Position numbers and translations under genes: made by a program | Shown: positions 7,960-16,684 of the stretch, one piece after another | How positions within the stretch are numbered: position 1 is the first letter of the stretch | Layout of the letters: each line of letters starts with the position of its first letter | The notes under the pieces: model-generated | Told to the model about the DNA's origin: nothing | Database searches by the model: none | The model's input: only the letters and a program-made list of their open reading frames with translations | NCBI GenBank assembly: GCA_026984045.1 | Contig: JALSSV010000080.1 | Coordinates: 1-38,475, forward strand | DNA from: Chromatiales bacterium | GTDB taxonomy: Bacteria; Pseudomonadota; Gammaproteobacteria; UBA6429; Thiohalophilaceae | Direction: 5' to 3' | Length of the DNA stretch: 38,475 nucleotides

Positions 7960-9831
7960 GGCGGCCCTGCCCGTCTGCCGCCAGGCGCCCTCGCGCAGCC
8001 AGTCCCGCAGGGCGTCGGCGGGTTGGGGCCGGCTGAACAGGAAGCCCTGCACCCGGTCGCAGCCCAGGGCGCGCAGGCGTTCGAGGCCGAGCGGCTCTTC
8101 CACGCCCTCGGCCACCACCTGGTAGTGGAGGTTGTGGCCCAGATCGATGATGGTGCGCACGATGGCCAGGTTGTTTTCCTCGGCCATGTCGATGACGAAG
8201 GACTTGTCGATCTTCAGTTCGTCGAACGGCAGCTCGCGCAGGTAGGCCAGGGAGGAGAAGCCGGTGCCGAAGTCGTCGATGGCGAGGCGGATCCCCAGGT
8301 CGTGCAGGCGGTTGAGCAGCTGCCGGGCGCGCTGCAGATCGTGCATCACGGCGTTTTCGGTGATCTCCAGTTGCAGGCGGGTGGCGGGGAAGTCGAATCT
8401 TGCCAGCAAGTCGGCGATGGCCTCGGGCAGGGCCGCGTCCTGCAGGCACTGGGGCGAGAGGTTCAGGGACAGGGTCAGATCCGGTGCGGGATCTTCCCGC
8501 AGAGCCTGTTGCAGTGACCAGACGGTGAGGGCGTGGATGGTCCCGGTCTGTTCGGCCATGGGAATGAACTCGTCGGGTGTCACGCTGCCCAGATCCGGAT
8601 GCCGCCAGCGGCTCAGTACCTCCAGCGCGGCGGGTTCACCCCGGCGCAGATCCAGCATCGGCTGATAGTGCAGATGCAGCTGGCCCTGTTCGATGGCGCT
8701 GCGCAACTCGCCCATCAGGCGCAGGCGGCGCACGCTGTGGGAATCCTGGCCGGGATCGTAGAAGGCGTATCCGCCGCTGCGCTTGGCCTGGTACATGGCT
8801 ACGTCGGCGTGTTGCAGCAGGCTGGCCGGATCCTCGCCGTGTTCCGGATACAGGGCGATGCCGATGCTGGCGCCGGCTTCGATCCGCACCCCTTCGATGT
8901 CGAAAGGGTGCTGCAAAACCTGGTGGATACGACCGGCACAGACGCTGGCGCCATGGCGATCGGTCTCCGGCAGCAGCATGGCGAATTCGTCGCCGCCGAG
9001 CCGGGCGATGGAGTCGTTCTCGCGCAGCGAGGCGCCGAGACGCTTTCCCACCTGTTGCAGCAGGCGATCGCCGAAGTGGTGGCCAAGGGTGTCATTGACC
9101 TCCTTGAAGCGGTTGAGATCCATGAGGAACAGGGCGAAGGGCAGGCCATGGCGCTGGGCGGCAGAACGGGCCTGGCGCAGGCGGTCGAGCAGCAGGTTGC
9201 GGTTGGGCAGGCCGGTCAGCTCGTCGTGCAGGGCCTGGTGACGCAGGGCCTGGTTCTTCTCCTCCAGGCGCCGCGAGATGCGGGCGGACAGGAACAGCGC
9301 CACCCAGACGGCGATCCACAGGATGGCGATGCCCGAAACCACCAGCCGGCTGCGCAGGGTGGAGGCGCTGGGCGATTCGCCATAGGGCTCGAGGAGCAGA
9401 AGCGCTTCCTCGGCCCGTCCGGGCAGAGGGCTTTGAACCCACAGGTAATCCCCGCCGGGAGAGTCGAAGCGTCCCTCCTCCGTGGCTTCCCGGGATTGCC
9501 GGTTTTGCTGCCAGGACAGCAGGGCGGTCAGCAGGGCTTCATCGGTTTGCGGGTCGGCGGCAATGACCAGCGCCTCGTTGCCCGTTTCCCAGAGCAGCAC
9601 GCTATGGGCTGGCGCCAGCTGGCTGCGCAGCCGCTCGAGGGTATGGGGTGCCGGTGTGCCCTTCGTGTCTGCGAGGCGTTGAGCGATTTCCTGCCCGATC
9701 TGGCCGAGCAGTTCCAGTCGCTTCTGCAGGTCGGCATTCTGGGTGAGCCAGTAGGCCAGCACGCCGTAGACCAGCAGGGCCAGCATGGTCACGCCGATGA
9801 CGGCACCCAGGAGCTGACGGGAGACCCGCAT
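7945..9831 (-). CDS. Membrane-bound GGDEF-EAL protein (diguanylate cyclase / phosphodiesterase)
   Basis: About 628 residues. An N-terminal membrane helix ([20 protein letters not shown]), a periplasmic sensor region of about 130 residues and a second helix ([18 protein letters not shown]) lead into cytoplasmic GGDEF and EAL domains. The cyclase motif is an intact GGDEF, with an upstream RxxD inhibitory site (REND, 5 residues before). The EAL signature reads EVLSRW, a common active variant. The other phosphodiesterase residues are visible: NLSPQ, LEITE, IDDFGTG and KIDKSF. Both activities are therefore possible. ATG at 9831 is preferred; a GTG at 9843 would add 4 residues and abuts the stop of the upstream DUF2892 gene, with which it forms an operon. 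Confidence 0.9.
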   Translation of the reverse strand: MRVSRQLLGAVIGVTMLALLVYGVLAYWLTQNADLQKRLELLGQIGQEIAQRLADTKGTPAPHTLERLRSQLAPAHSVLLWETGNEALVIAADPQTDEALLTALLSWQQNRQSREATEEGRFDSPGGDYLWVQSPLPGRAEEALLLLEPYGESPSASTLRSRLVVSGIAILWIAVWVALFLSARISRRLEEKNQALRHQALHDELTGLPNRNLLLDRLRQARSAAQRHGLPFALFLMDLNRFKEVNDTLGHHFGDRLLQQVGKRLGASLRENDSIARLGGDEFAMLLPETDRHGASVCAGRIHQVLQHPFDIEGVRIEAGASIGIALYPEHGEDPASLLQHADVAMYQAKRSGGYAFYDPGQDSHSVRRLRLMGELRSAIEQGQLHLHYQPMLDLRRGEPAALEVLSRWRHPDLGSVTPDEFIPMAEQTGTIHALTVWSLQQALREDPAPDLTLSLNLSPQCLQDAALPEAIADLLARFDFPATRLQLEITENAVMHDLQRARQLLNRLHDLGIRLAIDDFGTGFSSLAYLRELPFDELKIDKSFVIDMAEENNLAIVRTIIDLGHNLHYQVVAEGVEEPLGLERLRALGCDRVQGFLFSRPQPADALRDWLREGAWRQTGRAASRGA

Positions 9832-9843
9832 CGGCGAAGCCAC

Positions 9844-10077
9844 TCAGTCCCGCCGGGTCGTACAGGTATTGATCCCGGTCAGGGCGTAGAGGGGACAGAA
9901 GCGCACGAAGGCCACGATCAGGTTGATGACGCCGAACACACCGAGAACGAAACCGCTGACCGGATCCGGAATCAGGCGCTTGTCGAGGAAGCCGAGGTAG
10001 ATCATGCCCAGGCTGAGAAGGATCCGGATGAGTTGGTCGAGGCGCCCGATGTTGGGAATGACAAGACGACTGCGCAT
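9844..10077 (-). CDS. Small DUF2892 inner-membrane protein
   Basis: A 77-residue protein with two hydrophobic stretches (LIRILLSLGMIYLGFL and VLGVFGVINLIVAFVRF). The C-terminal signature CPLYALTGINTC is typical of DUF2892/YgaP-like transmembrane domains. No rhodanese domain is attached. The biochemical role of this family is unknown. GGAG lies 7 bases before the ATG, and a sigma-70 promoter is found 130 bases upstream. The stop codon is directly adjacent to the possible GTG start of the GGDEF-EAL gene, so the two are probably translated from one mRNA. Confidence 0.8.
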   Translation of the reverse strand: MRSRLVIPNIGRLDQLIRILLSLGMIYLGFLDKRLIPDPVSGFVLGVFGVINLIVAFVRFCPLYALTGINTCTTRRD

Positions 10078-10203
10078 GGCACTTCTCCAGCGATGGGTCA
10101 AGGCCCGCTGGCAGGCGTTCGTTCTTGTGATTGTCGCCCCCACGGAACCGTACTGGGCCACGGGTCGTGGTGGCCGGTCGATATTGTCTTGTTGTTTGTA
10201 GGG

Positions 10204-10233
10204 AATATAGTTGAGGGTCGATGAAACCGTCAA
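10204..10233 (-). promoter_or_regulatory. Promoter for the DUF2892 / GGDEF-EAL operon
   Basis: On the minus strand, TTGACG (10233-10228), an 18-base spacer and TATATT (10209-10204) resemble a strong sigma-70 promoter. It fires toward the DUF2892 gene, leaving a leader of about 120 bases. The leader (10078-10197) shows no recognisable riboswitch. A short CTGCC/GGCAG stem just after the hemL stop (10234-10247) lacks a T-run and is not called a terminator. Confidence 0.6.
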
Positions 10234-10258
10234 CCTGCCGAAAGGCAGAGGCCGGGGC

Positions 10259-11539
10259 TCACAGCCGCCCGAAGGCCCGTTCCGCGGCCTCCAGCGTGGC
10301 GCCGATGTGCTCGTCGGTGTGCGCGGCGGAGACGAAACCGGCCTCGAAGGCCGAGGGCGCCAGGTACACGCCTTCCTCGAGCATGGCATGGAAGAAGCGT
10401 TTGAAGCGTTCCTGATCGCAGGCGGCCACCTCGTCGAAGCGGGTGATCCTTGCCTTGTCGGTGAAGAAGAAGCCGAACATGCCGCCCACTTCGTTGGTGG
10501 CAAGCGGAATGCCCTTCGCCTCGGCGCGCATGCGCAGCCCTTCGGCCAGGGCGGCGGTGCGATCGGCCAGGCGCGCGAAGAAGTCCGGTTCGCTGATGCG
10601 TTCCAGAGTCCTGAGGCCTGCGGCCATGGCCACCGGATTGCCCGACAGGGTGCCGGCCTGGTACACGGGGCCGAGCGGAGCGATCCGTTCCATGATCTCG
10701 CGCTTGCCGCCGAAGGCGCCCACCGGCATGCCGCCGCCGATCACCTTGCCCAGGGTGGTCAGATCGGGGGTGACGCCATAGCGGCCCTGGGCGCCGCGCA
10801 GATCCACCCGGAAGCCGGTCATCACTTCGTCGAAGATCAGCACGCTGCCGTATTCGTCGCAGACCTCGCGCAGGGTCTCGAGGAAACCGGGTACCGGCGG
10901 CACGCAGTTCATGTTGCCGGCCACCGGTTCGACGATGATGGCGGCGATCTGCTCGCCCATCCGGCCGAACACCTCGCGCACCTGCTCGGCGTCGTTGTAG
11001 GTGAGGGTGAGGGTGTGCTCGGCCAGCGACGCCGGCACGCCGGGCGAGGTGGGCACGCCCAGGGTCAGGGCGCCGGAGCCGGCCTTGACCAGCAGCGAAT
11101 CGGAGTGGCCGTGATAGCAGCCCTCGAACTTGACGATCTTGTCGCGACCCGTGTAGCCACGGGCCAGGCGCAGGGCGCTCATGGTGGCCTCGGTGCCGGA
11201 ACTGACCATGCGCACCAGCTCGATGGAGGGCACGAGTTCGCAGACCTTCTCTGCCATGCGGATCTCGAGTTCGGTGGGCGCGCCGAAGCTCAGCCCCTTC
11301 TCGGCGGCGGCCTTCACTGCCGCCAGCACCTCGTCATCGGCATGCCCCAGGATCATCGGCCCCCAGGAGCCCACGTAGTCGATGTACTGCCGCCCGTCCA
11401 CGTCCCACACGTACGGCCCCTTGGCCTTCTCGAAGAACACCGGATCTCCCCCCACGCCCTTGAAGGCGCGCACCGGCGAATTCACGCCGCCAGGGATGAA
11501 TTTCTGGGCTTCGACGAACAGATCATGCGAACGGGTCAT
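10259..11539 (-). CDS. hemL: Glutamate-1-semialdehyde 2,1-aminomutase
   Basis: A PLP enzyme that converts glutamate-1-semialdehyde to 5-aminolevulinate in the C5 pathway of haem biosynthesis, cytoplasmic. It has 426 residues, the same length as E. coli HemL. The PLP lysine is K265 in TLGKVIGGG, also the E. coli position. PLP phosphate contacts (SSGTEA at 113-118) and the aspartate of FDEVMTGFR are visible, as is the N-terminal [13 protein letters not shown] signature. AGGA lies 6-9 bases before the ATG. It is downstream of thiE on the same strand, separated by an inverted-repeat element. A thiD-thiE-hemL order is familiar in gammaproteobacteria. Confidence 0.97.
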   Translation of the reverse strand: MTRSHDLFVEAQKFIPGGVNSPVRAFKGVGGDPVFFEKAKGPYVWDVDGRQYIDYVGSWGPMILGHADDEVLAAVKAAAEKGLSFGAPTELEIRMAEKVCELVPSIELVRMVSSGTEATMSALRLARGYTGRDKIVKFEGCYHGHSDSLLVKAGSGALTLGVPTSPGVPASLAEHTLTLTYNDAEQVREVFGRMGEQIAAIIVEPVAGNMNCVPPVPGFLETLREVCDEYGSVLIFDEVMTGFRVDLRGAQGRYGVTPDLTTLGKVIGGGMPVGAFGGKREIMERIAPLGPVYQAGTLSGNPVAMAAGLRTLERISEPDFFARLADRTAALAEGLRMRAEAKGIPLATNEVGGMFGFFFTDKARITRFDEVAACDQERFKRFFHAMLEEGVYLAPSAFEAGFVSAAHTDEHIGATLEAAERAFGRL

Positions 11540-11564
11540 GGCGGATCCTGTGGCGGGTTGGGAT

Positions 11565-11700
11565 GGAAGAAACGCAGAGACCGCAGAGGCGCAGAGGTCG
11601 CCGAGATGCTTTCAGTGTCTTGCTCGGTCACGGTGAAACGGAACCTTGCGCAGGATCTCCTCTGCGATCTCTGCGCCTCTGCGGCCTCTGCGTTCTTTCC
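11565..11700. repeat. CGCAGAG-rich inverted-repeat element between thiE and hemL
   Basis: Two 37-base arms, 11565-11601 and 11664-11700, are inverted copies matching at 33 of 37 positions, with 62 bases between them. Each arm carries three CGCAGAG-like units at 9-10 base intervals. This sort of 'ACGCAGAG..GCAGAGG' sequence is widely scattered in environmental bacterial genomes and gives spurious arginine/glutamine-rich reading frames. It fills nearly all of the 167-base gap between the two genes. The centre contains a 19-base segment (11626-11644) that recurs near 26898. The function is unknown. It could fold into a long stem in the mRNA. Confidence 0.7.
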
Positions 11701-11706
11701 AGTGAA

Positions 11707-12336
11707 TCAAGAGAAAAACGCATCGACATATTGTCGCGCGGCGGCGTGGATGTCGGCGGCGCCAAATATACCATGAATGACCGCCACCATATCCGCCCCT
11801 GCCTCGCGCAGGACGGGCACGTGTTCGGGCAGGATGCCGCCGATGGCGCACAGGGGCAGGTCGAATTCGGCGCGGGCCCGTTCCAGTACCGCCAGCTCGG
11901 CGGGCGGGGCGTTGGGCTTGGTGTGGGAGGGGAAGAAGCGGCCGAAGGCCACGTAGTCGGCGCCCTGGGCCTGGGCCTTGCGGGCCAGGTCGGGATCGGC
12001 GTGGCAGGTGATGCCGACGATGGCGTGAGGGCCGAGCAATGCCCGGGCCGCGTCGAGCCCCGTGTCGGACTGGCCCAGGTGCACGCCGTCGGCGCCGCAG
12101 GCCAGGGCCAGTTCGGGTTCGTCGTTGACCAGGAACAGGGCGTCATGGCGCCGGCACAGATCGGCCAGGGCGGTGGCCTCGGCGCGCCGCCGCTGGGCAT
12201 CGGCGCGCTTGTTGCGGTACTGCAGCAGCCGCGCGCCGCCTTCGAGGGCGGCCTCCGCCAGGGACAGCAGATCGTCGCCGCACAGGTCGGGATCGGTGAT
12301 GGCGTACAGCCCGCGCAGGCGGGGATCGCGGTTCAT
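11707..12336 (-). CDS. thiE: Thiamine-phosphate synthase
   Basis: Joins hydroxymethylpyrimidine pyrophosphate and thiazole phosphate to form thiamine phosphate. The 209-residue TIM-barrel protein shows the family signatures: GLYAITDPDL at the start, LQYRNK (pyrophosphate-binding strand), LVNDEPELAL, GVHLGQSD, VGITCHA, and CAIGGILPEHVP near the end. Its ATG overlaps the thiD stop in ATGA (12333-12336), indicating translational coupling. I see no TPP riboswitch upstream of the thiamine genes in this operon. Confidence 0.95.
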   Translation of the reverse strand: MNRDPRLRGLYAITDPDLCGDDLLSLAEAALEGGARLLQYRNKRADAQRRRAEATALADLCRRHDALFLVNDEPELALACGADGVHLGQSDTGLDAARALLGPHAIVGITCHADPDLARKAQAQGADYVAFGRFFPSHTKPNAPPAELAVLERARAEFDLPLCAIGGILPEHVPVLREAGADMVAVIHGIFGAADIHAAARQYVDAFFS

Positions 12337-13142
12337 TCTTCCTCGCCGCGGGCCCAGAACAGGCGGTTGGGCAGGAACTGCCCCATGCCCAGGCGGTAGC
12401 CGTGACGCAGCGACTCCCAGGTGTATTCCTGGGCTTCGTGCACGGCGGTGAACACTTCCAGGCCCTGGCCGAGCAGACCGGCGACGGCCGCGGCCAGGGT
12501 GCAGCCGGAGCCGTGATAGCTGTCGGGCAGCCGTTCCCAGGTGAAGGTCTCCAGCAGACGGTGGTTGCCGAACAGGCGGTTTTCCACGTGTGCCGAATCC
12601 TCGTGGGTGCCGGTCAGCAGCACGAACTGGCAGCCGGTGTCCAGCAGCTCCTGACCGCAGGCCTCGAGGGTGTCGGCCTCCGGGGCCAGCCGGCGGGCCT
12701 CCTCGCTGTTGGGGGTGGCCACCGTGGCCAGGGGAAAGAGCAGTTCCTTCAGGGCCGCGCCCAGCGCGTCGGGGTCATCGCTCAGGGCCCCGCCTCCGCC
12801 GCCGGCGAGCACCGGATCGAGCACCACCGGTATGTCCGGATAGTCGGCGAGGATCGAATGGATGGCCTCGACGGTGGCCACCTGACCGGTCATGCCGATC
12901 TTGAACACCGAGACCGGCATGTCTTCCAGCACGGCACGGGCCTGCTCGATGAGCAGGGCCGTGTCCACCGGCGAGAAATCGAGTACCTGGCGGGTGTCCT
13001 GCACGGTGAGGGCGGTGGCCACGGGCACGGCATGGCCGCCCATGCTGGCGATGGCCTCGATGTCGGCCTGCAGGCCGGCACCGCCGGTGCTGTCGAGGCC
13101 GGAGAAGCACATCACGACGGGAAGGCTGGCGGTCTGGGGCAT
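12333..13142 (-). CDS. thiD: Hydroxymethylpyrimidine / phosphomethylpyrimidine kinase
   Basis: Phosphorylates HMP and HMP-phosphate to supply ThiE. A ribokinase-fold protein of 269 residues, close to the usual length. Signatures: GLDSTGGAGLQADI near the start (commonly GSDPSGGAGIQAD), MGGHAVPVATALTVQDT, VLDPVLAGGGGG, ATPNSEEA, and the anion-hole/catalytic motif GSGCTLAAA. The start at 13142 gives the standard N-terminus. An upstream in-frame ATG at 13181 would add 13 non-conserved residues and overlap the preceding gene. No strong Shine-Dalgarno is seen, so it may depend on translation from the aldolase-like gene 35 bases upstream. Confidence 0.94.
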   Translation of the reverse strand: MPQTASLPVVMCFSGLDSTGGAGLQADIEAIASMGGHAVPVATALTVQDTRQVLDFSPVDTALLIEQARAVLEDMPVSVFKIGMTGQVATVEAIHSILADYPDIPVVLDPVLAGGGGGALSDDPDALGAALKELLFPLATVATPNSEEARRLAPEADTLEACGQELLDTGCQFVLLTGTHEDSAHVENRLFGNHRLLETFTWERLPDSYHGSGCTLAAAVAGLLGQGLEVFTAVHEAQEYTWESLRHGYRLGMGQFLPNRLFWARGEEE

Positions 13143-13177
13143 GGCGCGTCTGCCGTTGCGGGGTTGCCCCGATTGTA

Positions 13178-13738
13178 TCATTCCCCTGTCCGGCCGAGGC
13201 GGGCGACGAAATCGGTCCTGGCCGACTGCTCCAGGGAGCAGGTCCACTTGTAGGCCAGGTTCAGGGTTTCGGCCCGGGCATAGACCCCGTGGCCGCGTAC
13301 CACGGCGATGATCGTCTCGCGCAGGGCCTCGGCGACCCGCTGCGGCGCCTCGGCCACATACCGATCATAGGGGATGTCGATCACGGGCACCCGGGGGAAG
13401 TAGTACTGGCCCTCGAAGTCCACCGGGGTGTAGTCGCCGCGGCCGGCGAGGGTCAGCCCCACCGTGTGCGGGCCGTGGCTGTGCAGCACGGCGCCGGTGC
13501 CGGGCGCGGCCCGGTACACGGCCAGGTGCAGGGGCGCATCCAGCGAGGCACCTTCCCCGGGGGTGTCGAGGCTGCAGCGGATCAGTTGTTCCGGGGTCAG
13601 GGTGTCGGCGCAGGCCCCGGTGGGGGTGATCCAGATCACCTCGCCATCGCGCACCGAGGCATTGCCGCTGTGGGAGTCGTTCAGCCCGTACTGGCGCAGC
13701 CAGCGGTAATGGCGGATGAGTTCCTGTTTCGGATCCAT
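13178..13738 (-). CDS. Class II aldolase/adducin-family protein
   Basis: A 186-residue protein of the fuculose-aldolase / ribulose-phosphate epimerase fold, cytoplasmic. Metal-site histidines are visible: HSHGPH at about 97-102 and the later RGHG. Substrate-phosphate motifs SGNASVR and TPTGA are also present. The position equivalent to the catalytic Glu73 of fuculose aldolase appears to be Asp (LDAPLHLAVY), as in AraD-type epimerases, so aldol cleavage is not assured. The substrate is unknown. It is the first gene of the apparent operon aldolase-thiD-thiE-hemL. The ATG at 13738 was chosen because the conserved fold begins there; a GTG at 13768 is possible. Confidence 0.85.
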   Translation of the reverse strand: MDPKQELIRHYRWLRQYGLNDSHSGNASVRDGEVIWITPTGACADTLTPEQLIRCSLDTPGEGASLDAPLHLAVYRAAPGTGAVLHSHGPHTVGLTLAGRGDYTPVDFEGQYYFPRVPVIDIPYDRYVAEAPQRVAEALRETIIAVVRGHGVYARAETLNLAYKWTCSLEQSARTDFVARLGRTGE

Positions 13739-13744
13739 GGTCGC

Positions 13745-13782
13745 GGTGATCTTATCACCCGCTGTCACCGTTCAGGTACAAT
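13745..13782. promoter_or_regulatory. Divergent intergenic region: palindrome and -10 candidate
   Basis: The 90-base gap between the aldolase-like gene and the HDOD gene holds a perfect palindrome GGTGAT-CTT-ATCACC (13745-13759). It also holds a plus-strand -10 TACAAT (13777-13782) aimed at the HDOD gene. No good -35 exists at 17 bases; the palindrome occupies that position. The arrangement would suit an activator or repressor site, but no regulator is identified. Confidence 0.4.
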
Positions 13783-13828
13783 TTTTCGATGTGCGGCCGA
13801 TAACCTTGCCGAAAAAAGTGAGGAAACC

Positions 13829-14689
13829 ATGGCCGACATCCCCCTCGAAATCCGCCTGGTCAGGGACTACCGGGATCTGGTCTCGCTGCCCGAAGTGGCT
13901 TTGCGGGTCAATGAAATGGTGGACGATCCCGACTGCAGCGTGCAGGCGCTGGGCAAGGTGATCAGTCAGGACCCGGCCCTGACCATGCGCCTGCTGGGCA
14001 TTGCCAACAGTCCCTTCTACGGTTTGGCCCGCCAGGTGGAGAACGTCGCCCAGGCCCTGACCCTGCTGGGCCTCCAGCAGGTGCGCAACCTGGTGCTGGC
14101 CTCGGCGGTCAGCTCGGTCTTCGAGCGCATTCCCCAGGAACTCATCACCCTCAAGGACTTCTGGCGGCACAGCCTGTTCTGCGGCCTCGTGGCCCAGGCC
14201 CTGGGCGAGCGGGGAGACAGCCGTTTCAGCACCCTGTTCACGGCCGGGCTCCTGCACGATGTGGGTCAGCTCATCCTGTTCCACCGTTATCCCGAGCAGA
14301 TGCGCGAAGCCATTCTGCAGCAGGTCGAGGGAGGCGAGCCGCTGGACATGGCTGAGGCCGAGCGCCGCTTCATCGGCACCGATCATTGCCAGGTGGGCGC
14401 GGCCCTGGCCCGCCAGTGGCGCCTGCCCGAGCGCTACATCGCCGTCATCGCGGGGCATCATGACGCAGCCGTGGCCGAACCGGCGCATCGCCCCAGCGTG
14501 GCCCTGATCGCGATCGCCAACCGCATCGCCGAACGGCACCTGCTGCCCGACGAGGAGGTGCTGGCGGATCTGCCGGTGGCCGACGAGGCCTGGGAATGGG
14601 CGGGGGTAGCGCCGGCCAGGGCCCCTGAGGCCCTGGCCTCGGCACGGGCGCGTATCGACGAACTCGAACGGGCCTATTTCCTCATGTGA
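13829..14689 (+). CDS. HDOD domain protein
   Basis: A 286-residue protein formed almost entirely by an HDOD domain, a non-catalytic relative of HD phosphohydrolases found in bacterial signalling proteins. Signatures: LPEVALRVNEMV, VISQDPALTMRLLGIANS at about 45-62, LGLQQVRNLVLASAV, and the residual HD motif GLLHDVGQL. It has no attached receiver, GGDEF or kinase domain. GAGG lies 5 bases before the ATG. Its partner is unknown; HDOD proteins often act beside c-di-GMP or two-component systems, both of which occur in this window. Confidence 0.88.
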   Translation: MADIPLEIRLVRDYRDLVSLPEVALRVNEMVDDPDCSVQALGKVISQDPALTMRLLGIANSPFYGLARQVENVAQALTLLGLQQVRNLVLASAVSSVFERIPQELITLKDFWRHSLFCGLVAQALGERGDSRFSTLFTAGLLHDVGQLILFHRYPEQMREAILQQVEGGEPLDMAEAERRFIGTDHCQVGAALARQWRLPERYIAVIAGHHDAAVAEPAHRPSVALIAIANRIAERHLLPDEEVLADLPVADEAWEWAGVAPARAPEALASARARIDELERAYFLM

Positions 14690-14733
14690 CGGTGCGGGAT
14701 GCGGGCAAGACCGGCACCAAGACTCTCCGACCC

Positions 14734-15864
14734 TCAGAACAGATAATTCACGCGCAGCGAAAACACCCATATCGCGGCTTGACGCTGGGTGCCGGCCACC
14801 GATGAGCCGGGATGGCGCAGCCACTGGATGCCCGGCGTCCACTGCAGGTTGCCCCGGCTCGAAATGCGCAGATAGGCCTCGGCGGTCCATTCATCCTCCG
14901 TGTCCGAGGTCGCATGACGGGCGTGTCCCGACCAGGCCACGCCCACGCCGGCCTCGGCCATCCCCACCGGCCAGCTCGTGGCCAGCGACAGGAATCGATC
15001 GTGAGAAGCGACCGCGCCATTGGCCATGCCGATGCGTAACATCCACAGGCCATTGCCCTGGCGCAAGTCGTAAACCGCATACAGGCCCTGATTGGTCGTC
15101 GTTCGCGTGGGGGCATCAATACGCGGATGCGGCGCACTGTTGAGCCAGCCGCCCAGTCTCAGCAGGGATGCACGGCTTCGCCAATAGGTTTCCAAGGCCA
15201 GGAAGACACCCTTGCCCGGTGCGCCCACATCCACGAGCTGGGCGTAGCTGGCATCGGGATTGTCTGCCAGGCCATGGGAGCTGCCGAGAAAGGCGGTGAG
15301 ATCCAGGCGGTTCGGTTCCACGTCCCGGTGCCAGGACAGGCCGAGTGTGTAATCGGGAAACTCGATGAGCGGATTGTTCACCAGGGCACGGTTGAGGAAC
15401 TGTTGGGTCTCGTCGTTGGCCACGGCGCTGTTGTCCAGCATGTCGGTGGGATCGATGAGCCCCAGGCTCAACAGCCGCTTGCCGAAACGCCGGCTGTAGC
15501 GCAATTCGGAGACCTGCAGCCGGCCGGCACCATCGCCATCGAGCGCCGAGCCGGCATCGGCGTTGACCTGCGGGAGTCGGGTGGCGACCCCGTCGGTTCG
15601 CGGACTCAGGTTGCCTTCCACATACAGGGTCCAGTGACCCGCACGCCAGGGCATCACGGAAACCAGATCGAAGGACCCCAGGCCTTCGTTGCGCACGCCC
15701 GGCAGGGTGGCGTGCTGGAAGGTCAGGGTGAAGCCGCCGCGAACCTGGATTCCCGGCTGGACGATTTCAATGGTGCCATGGCGCTCACTGGGCGTATCGC
15801 TCCACACGGGGGTAGACAACAAGAAGGCCAGGAGGCCGACAAATTTGCCTGAACAACGAGACAT
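14734..15864 (-). CDS. OprB-like carbohydrate-porin family outer-membrane protein
   Basis: A 376-residue outer-membrane beta-barrel candidate. A signal peptide is clear (basic start, then VGLLAFLLSTPVWS, cleavage near residue 22). The protein ends in FSLRVNYLF, with the terminal phenylalanine typical of barrel proteins. The central run with DMLDNSAVANDETQQFLN and NNPLIEFPDYTLG resembles OprB-family porins. The substrate cannot be told from sequence. It is the last gene of the operon headed by the Fur-boxed porin gene at 18552, 43 bases after the PepSY gene. This suggests a link with iron rather than sugar. GGAG lies 10 bases before the ATG. Confidence 0.72.
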   Translation of the reverse strand: MSRCSGKFVGLLAFLLSTPVWSDTPSERHGTIEIVQPGIQVRGGFTLTFQHATLPGVRNEGLGSFDLVSVMPWRAGHWTLYVEGNLSPRTDGVATRLPQVNADAGSALDGDGAGRLQVSELRYSRRFGKRLLSLGLIDPTDMLDNSAVANDETQQFLNRALVNNPLIEFPDYTLGLSWHRDVEPNRLDLTAFLGSSHGLADNPDASYAQLVDVGAPGKGVFLALETYWRSRASLLRLGGWLNSAPHPRIDAPTRTTTNQGLYAVYDLRQGNGLWMLRIGMANGAVASHDRFLSLATSWPVGMAEAGVGVAWSGHARHATSDTEDEWTAEAYLRISSRGNLQWTPGIQWLRHPGSSVAGTQRQAAIWVFSLRVNYLF

Positions 15865-15907
15865 GGTGAAACTGCTCCGGGAATCGAAGATGATGCCGTT
15901 CGAATGT

Positions 15908-16684
15908 TCAATGCCGTCTACGCTGCCGCTCGCGCAGGGAGCGCACGATCCAGATCCCGCTTCCGGAGAAGGCCAGCAGGAGCAGCAGCACGGCGGCCGC
16001 GTCCATCACGAAGACCCCGGCCGCGCCGAGGATCCGGCCGCTGTGCAGATCCAGGATCACCCGCTCCAGGCTCAGGCCCTGGCCACGCCAGGCGCGCAGC
16101 AGGCGCTCGCGCAGAGGGGCGGGCAGTTCTCCAGAGCGGGCGATCCAGGCCGGCTGCCCCGTGCTTGTCTGCCAGGCGAGCAGTTGTGCATCGCTCACGA
16201 AACGACCGGTCGGCGTGATCAGCATCGGCCGGCCTTCGGGACTGCGACCGAGCCCCAGCAGGGGCAGGGCGGGGAGGCTTTCGGCGCCGAGCCGCTCCAC
16301 CACTTCGCCCTCCGGGGTCACCAGCAGCAGGGCACGCTCCAGGGCGATCAGGACCAGCTCGCCGAAGCGGCCGGCGCCGATCAGGCGGCCGTCCGCCGTC
16401 TCGCCCAGATCCCGCGTATCCAGATAGAGCCGCCGCGCCCACTGACTGACCCAGTGTTCTCCGGCGGCATGGGCCGGCACGGTTGCGGGGGCGTGGATGC
16501 CGTAGTGATCCAGCAGCCAGTCGCTGTGCACGTGCCGCGAATCCAGGCGCAGGGCGTCGGTGTGGTTGAGCATCAGGCCGGTCACCGCCAGCAGGATCAC
16601 GAACAGGGCGGCCACCAGCCCCAGCCAGCGGTGCCAGACGTAGAACGACTTGAGCTTCAGCCGGTGTCGGCGCCGGCGATTCAT
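15908..16684 (-). CDS. PepSY-associated membrane protein (possible electron-transfer partner)
   Basis: A 258-residue inner-membrane protein with two hydrophobic helices, about 20-40 (after WHRWLG) and about 222-247 (VFVMDAAAVLLLLLAFSG), enclosing a periplasmic domain. H18 and H41 border the first helix, and H214 sits in LDLHSGRILG before the second, as in PepSY_TM proteins. Some of these proteins carry electrons across the membrane to periplasmic acceptors. Its ATG overlaps the stop of the FMN-binding gene (ATGA, 16681-16684), so the two products are probably made in equal amounts. In this Fur-boxed operon a role in ferric reduction is plausible but inferred. Confidence 0.75.
   Translation of the reverse strand: MNRRRRHRLKLKSFYVWHRWLGLVAALFVILLAVTGLMLNHTDALRLDSRHVHSDWLLDHYGIHAPATVPAHAAGEHWVSQWARRLYLDTRDLGETADGRLIGAGRFGELVLIALERALLLVTPEGEVVERLGAESLPALPLLGLGRSPEGRPMLITPTGRFVSDAQLLAWQTSTGQPAWIARSGELPAPLRERLLRAWRGQGLSLERVILDLHSGRILGAAGVFVMDAAAVLLLLLAFSGSGIWIVRSLRERQRRRH

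Noticed and set aside
11565-11700. CRISPR array, because of regular CGCAGAG units
   Set aside because: The units are 7 bases at 9-10 base spacing in an inverted pair, without spacers of constant length and without cas genes.
11563-12399. Plus-strand reading frame through the inverted repeat
   Set aside because: Its translation is repeat-derived at the start and antisense to thiE afterwards; thiE is certain.
13739-13828. TPP riboswitch ahead of the thiD-thiE operon
   Set aside because: None of the conserved TPP-aptamer blocks (CTGAGA, ACCTGATCTGG-like) is present.
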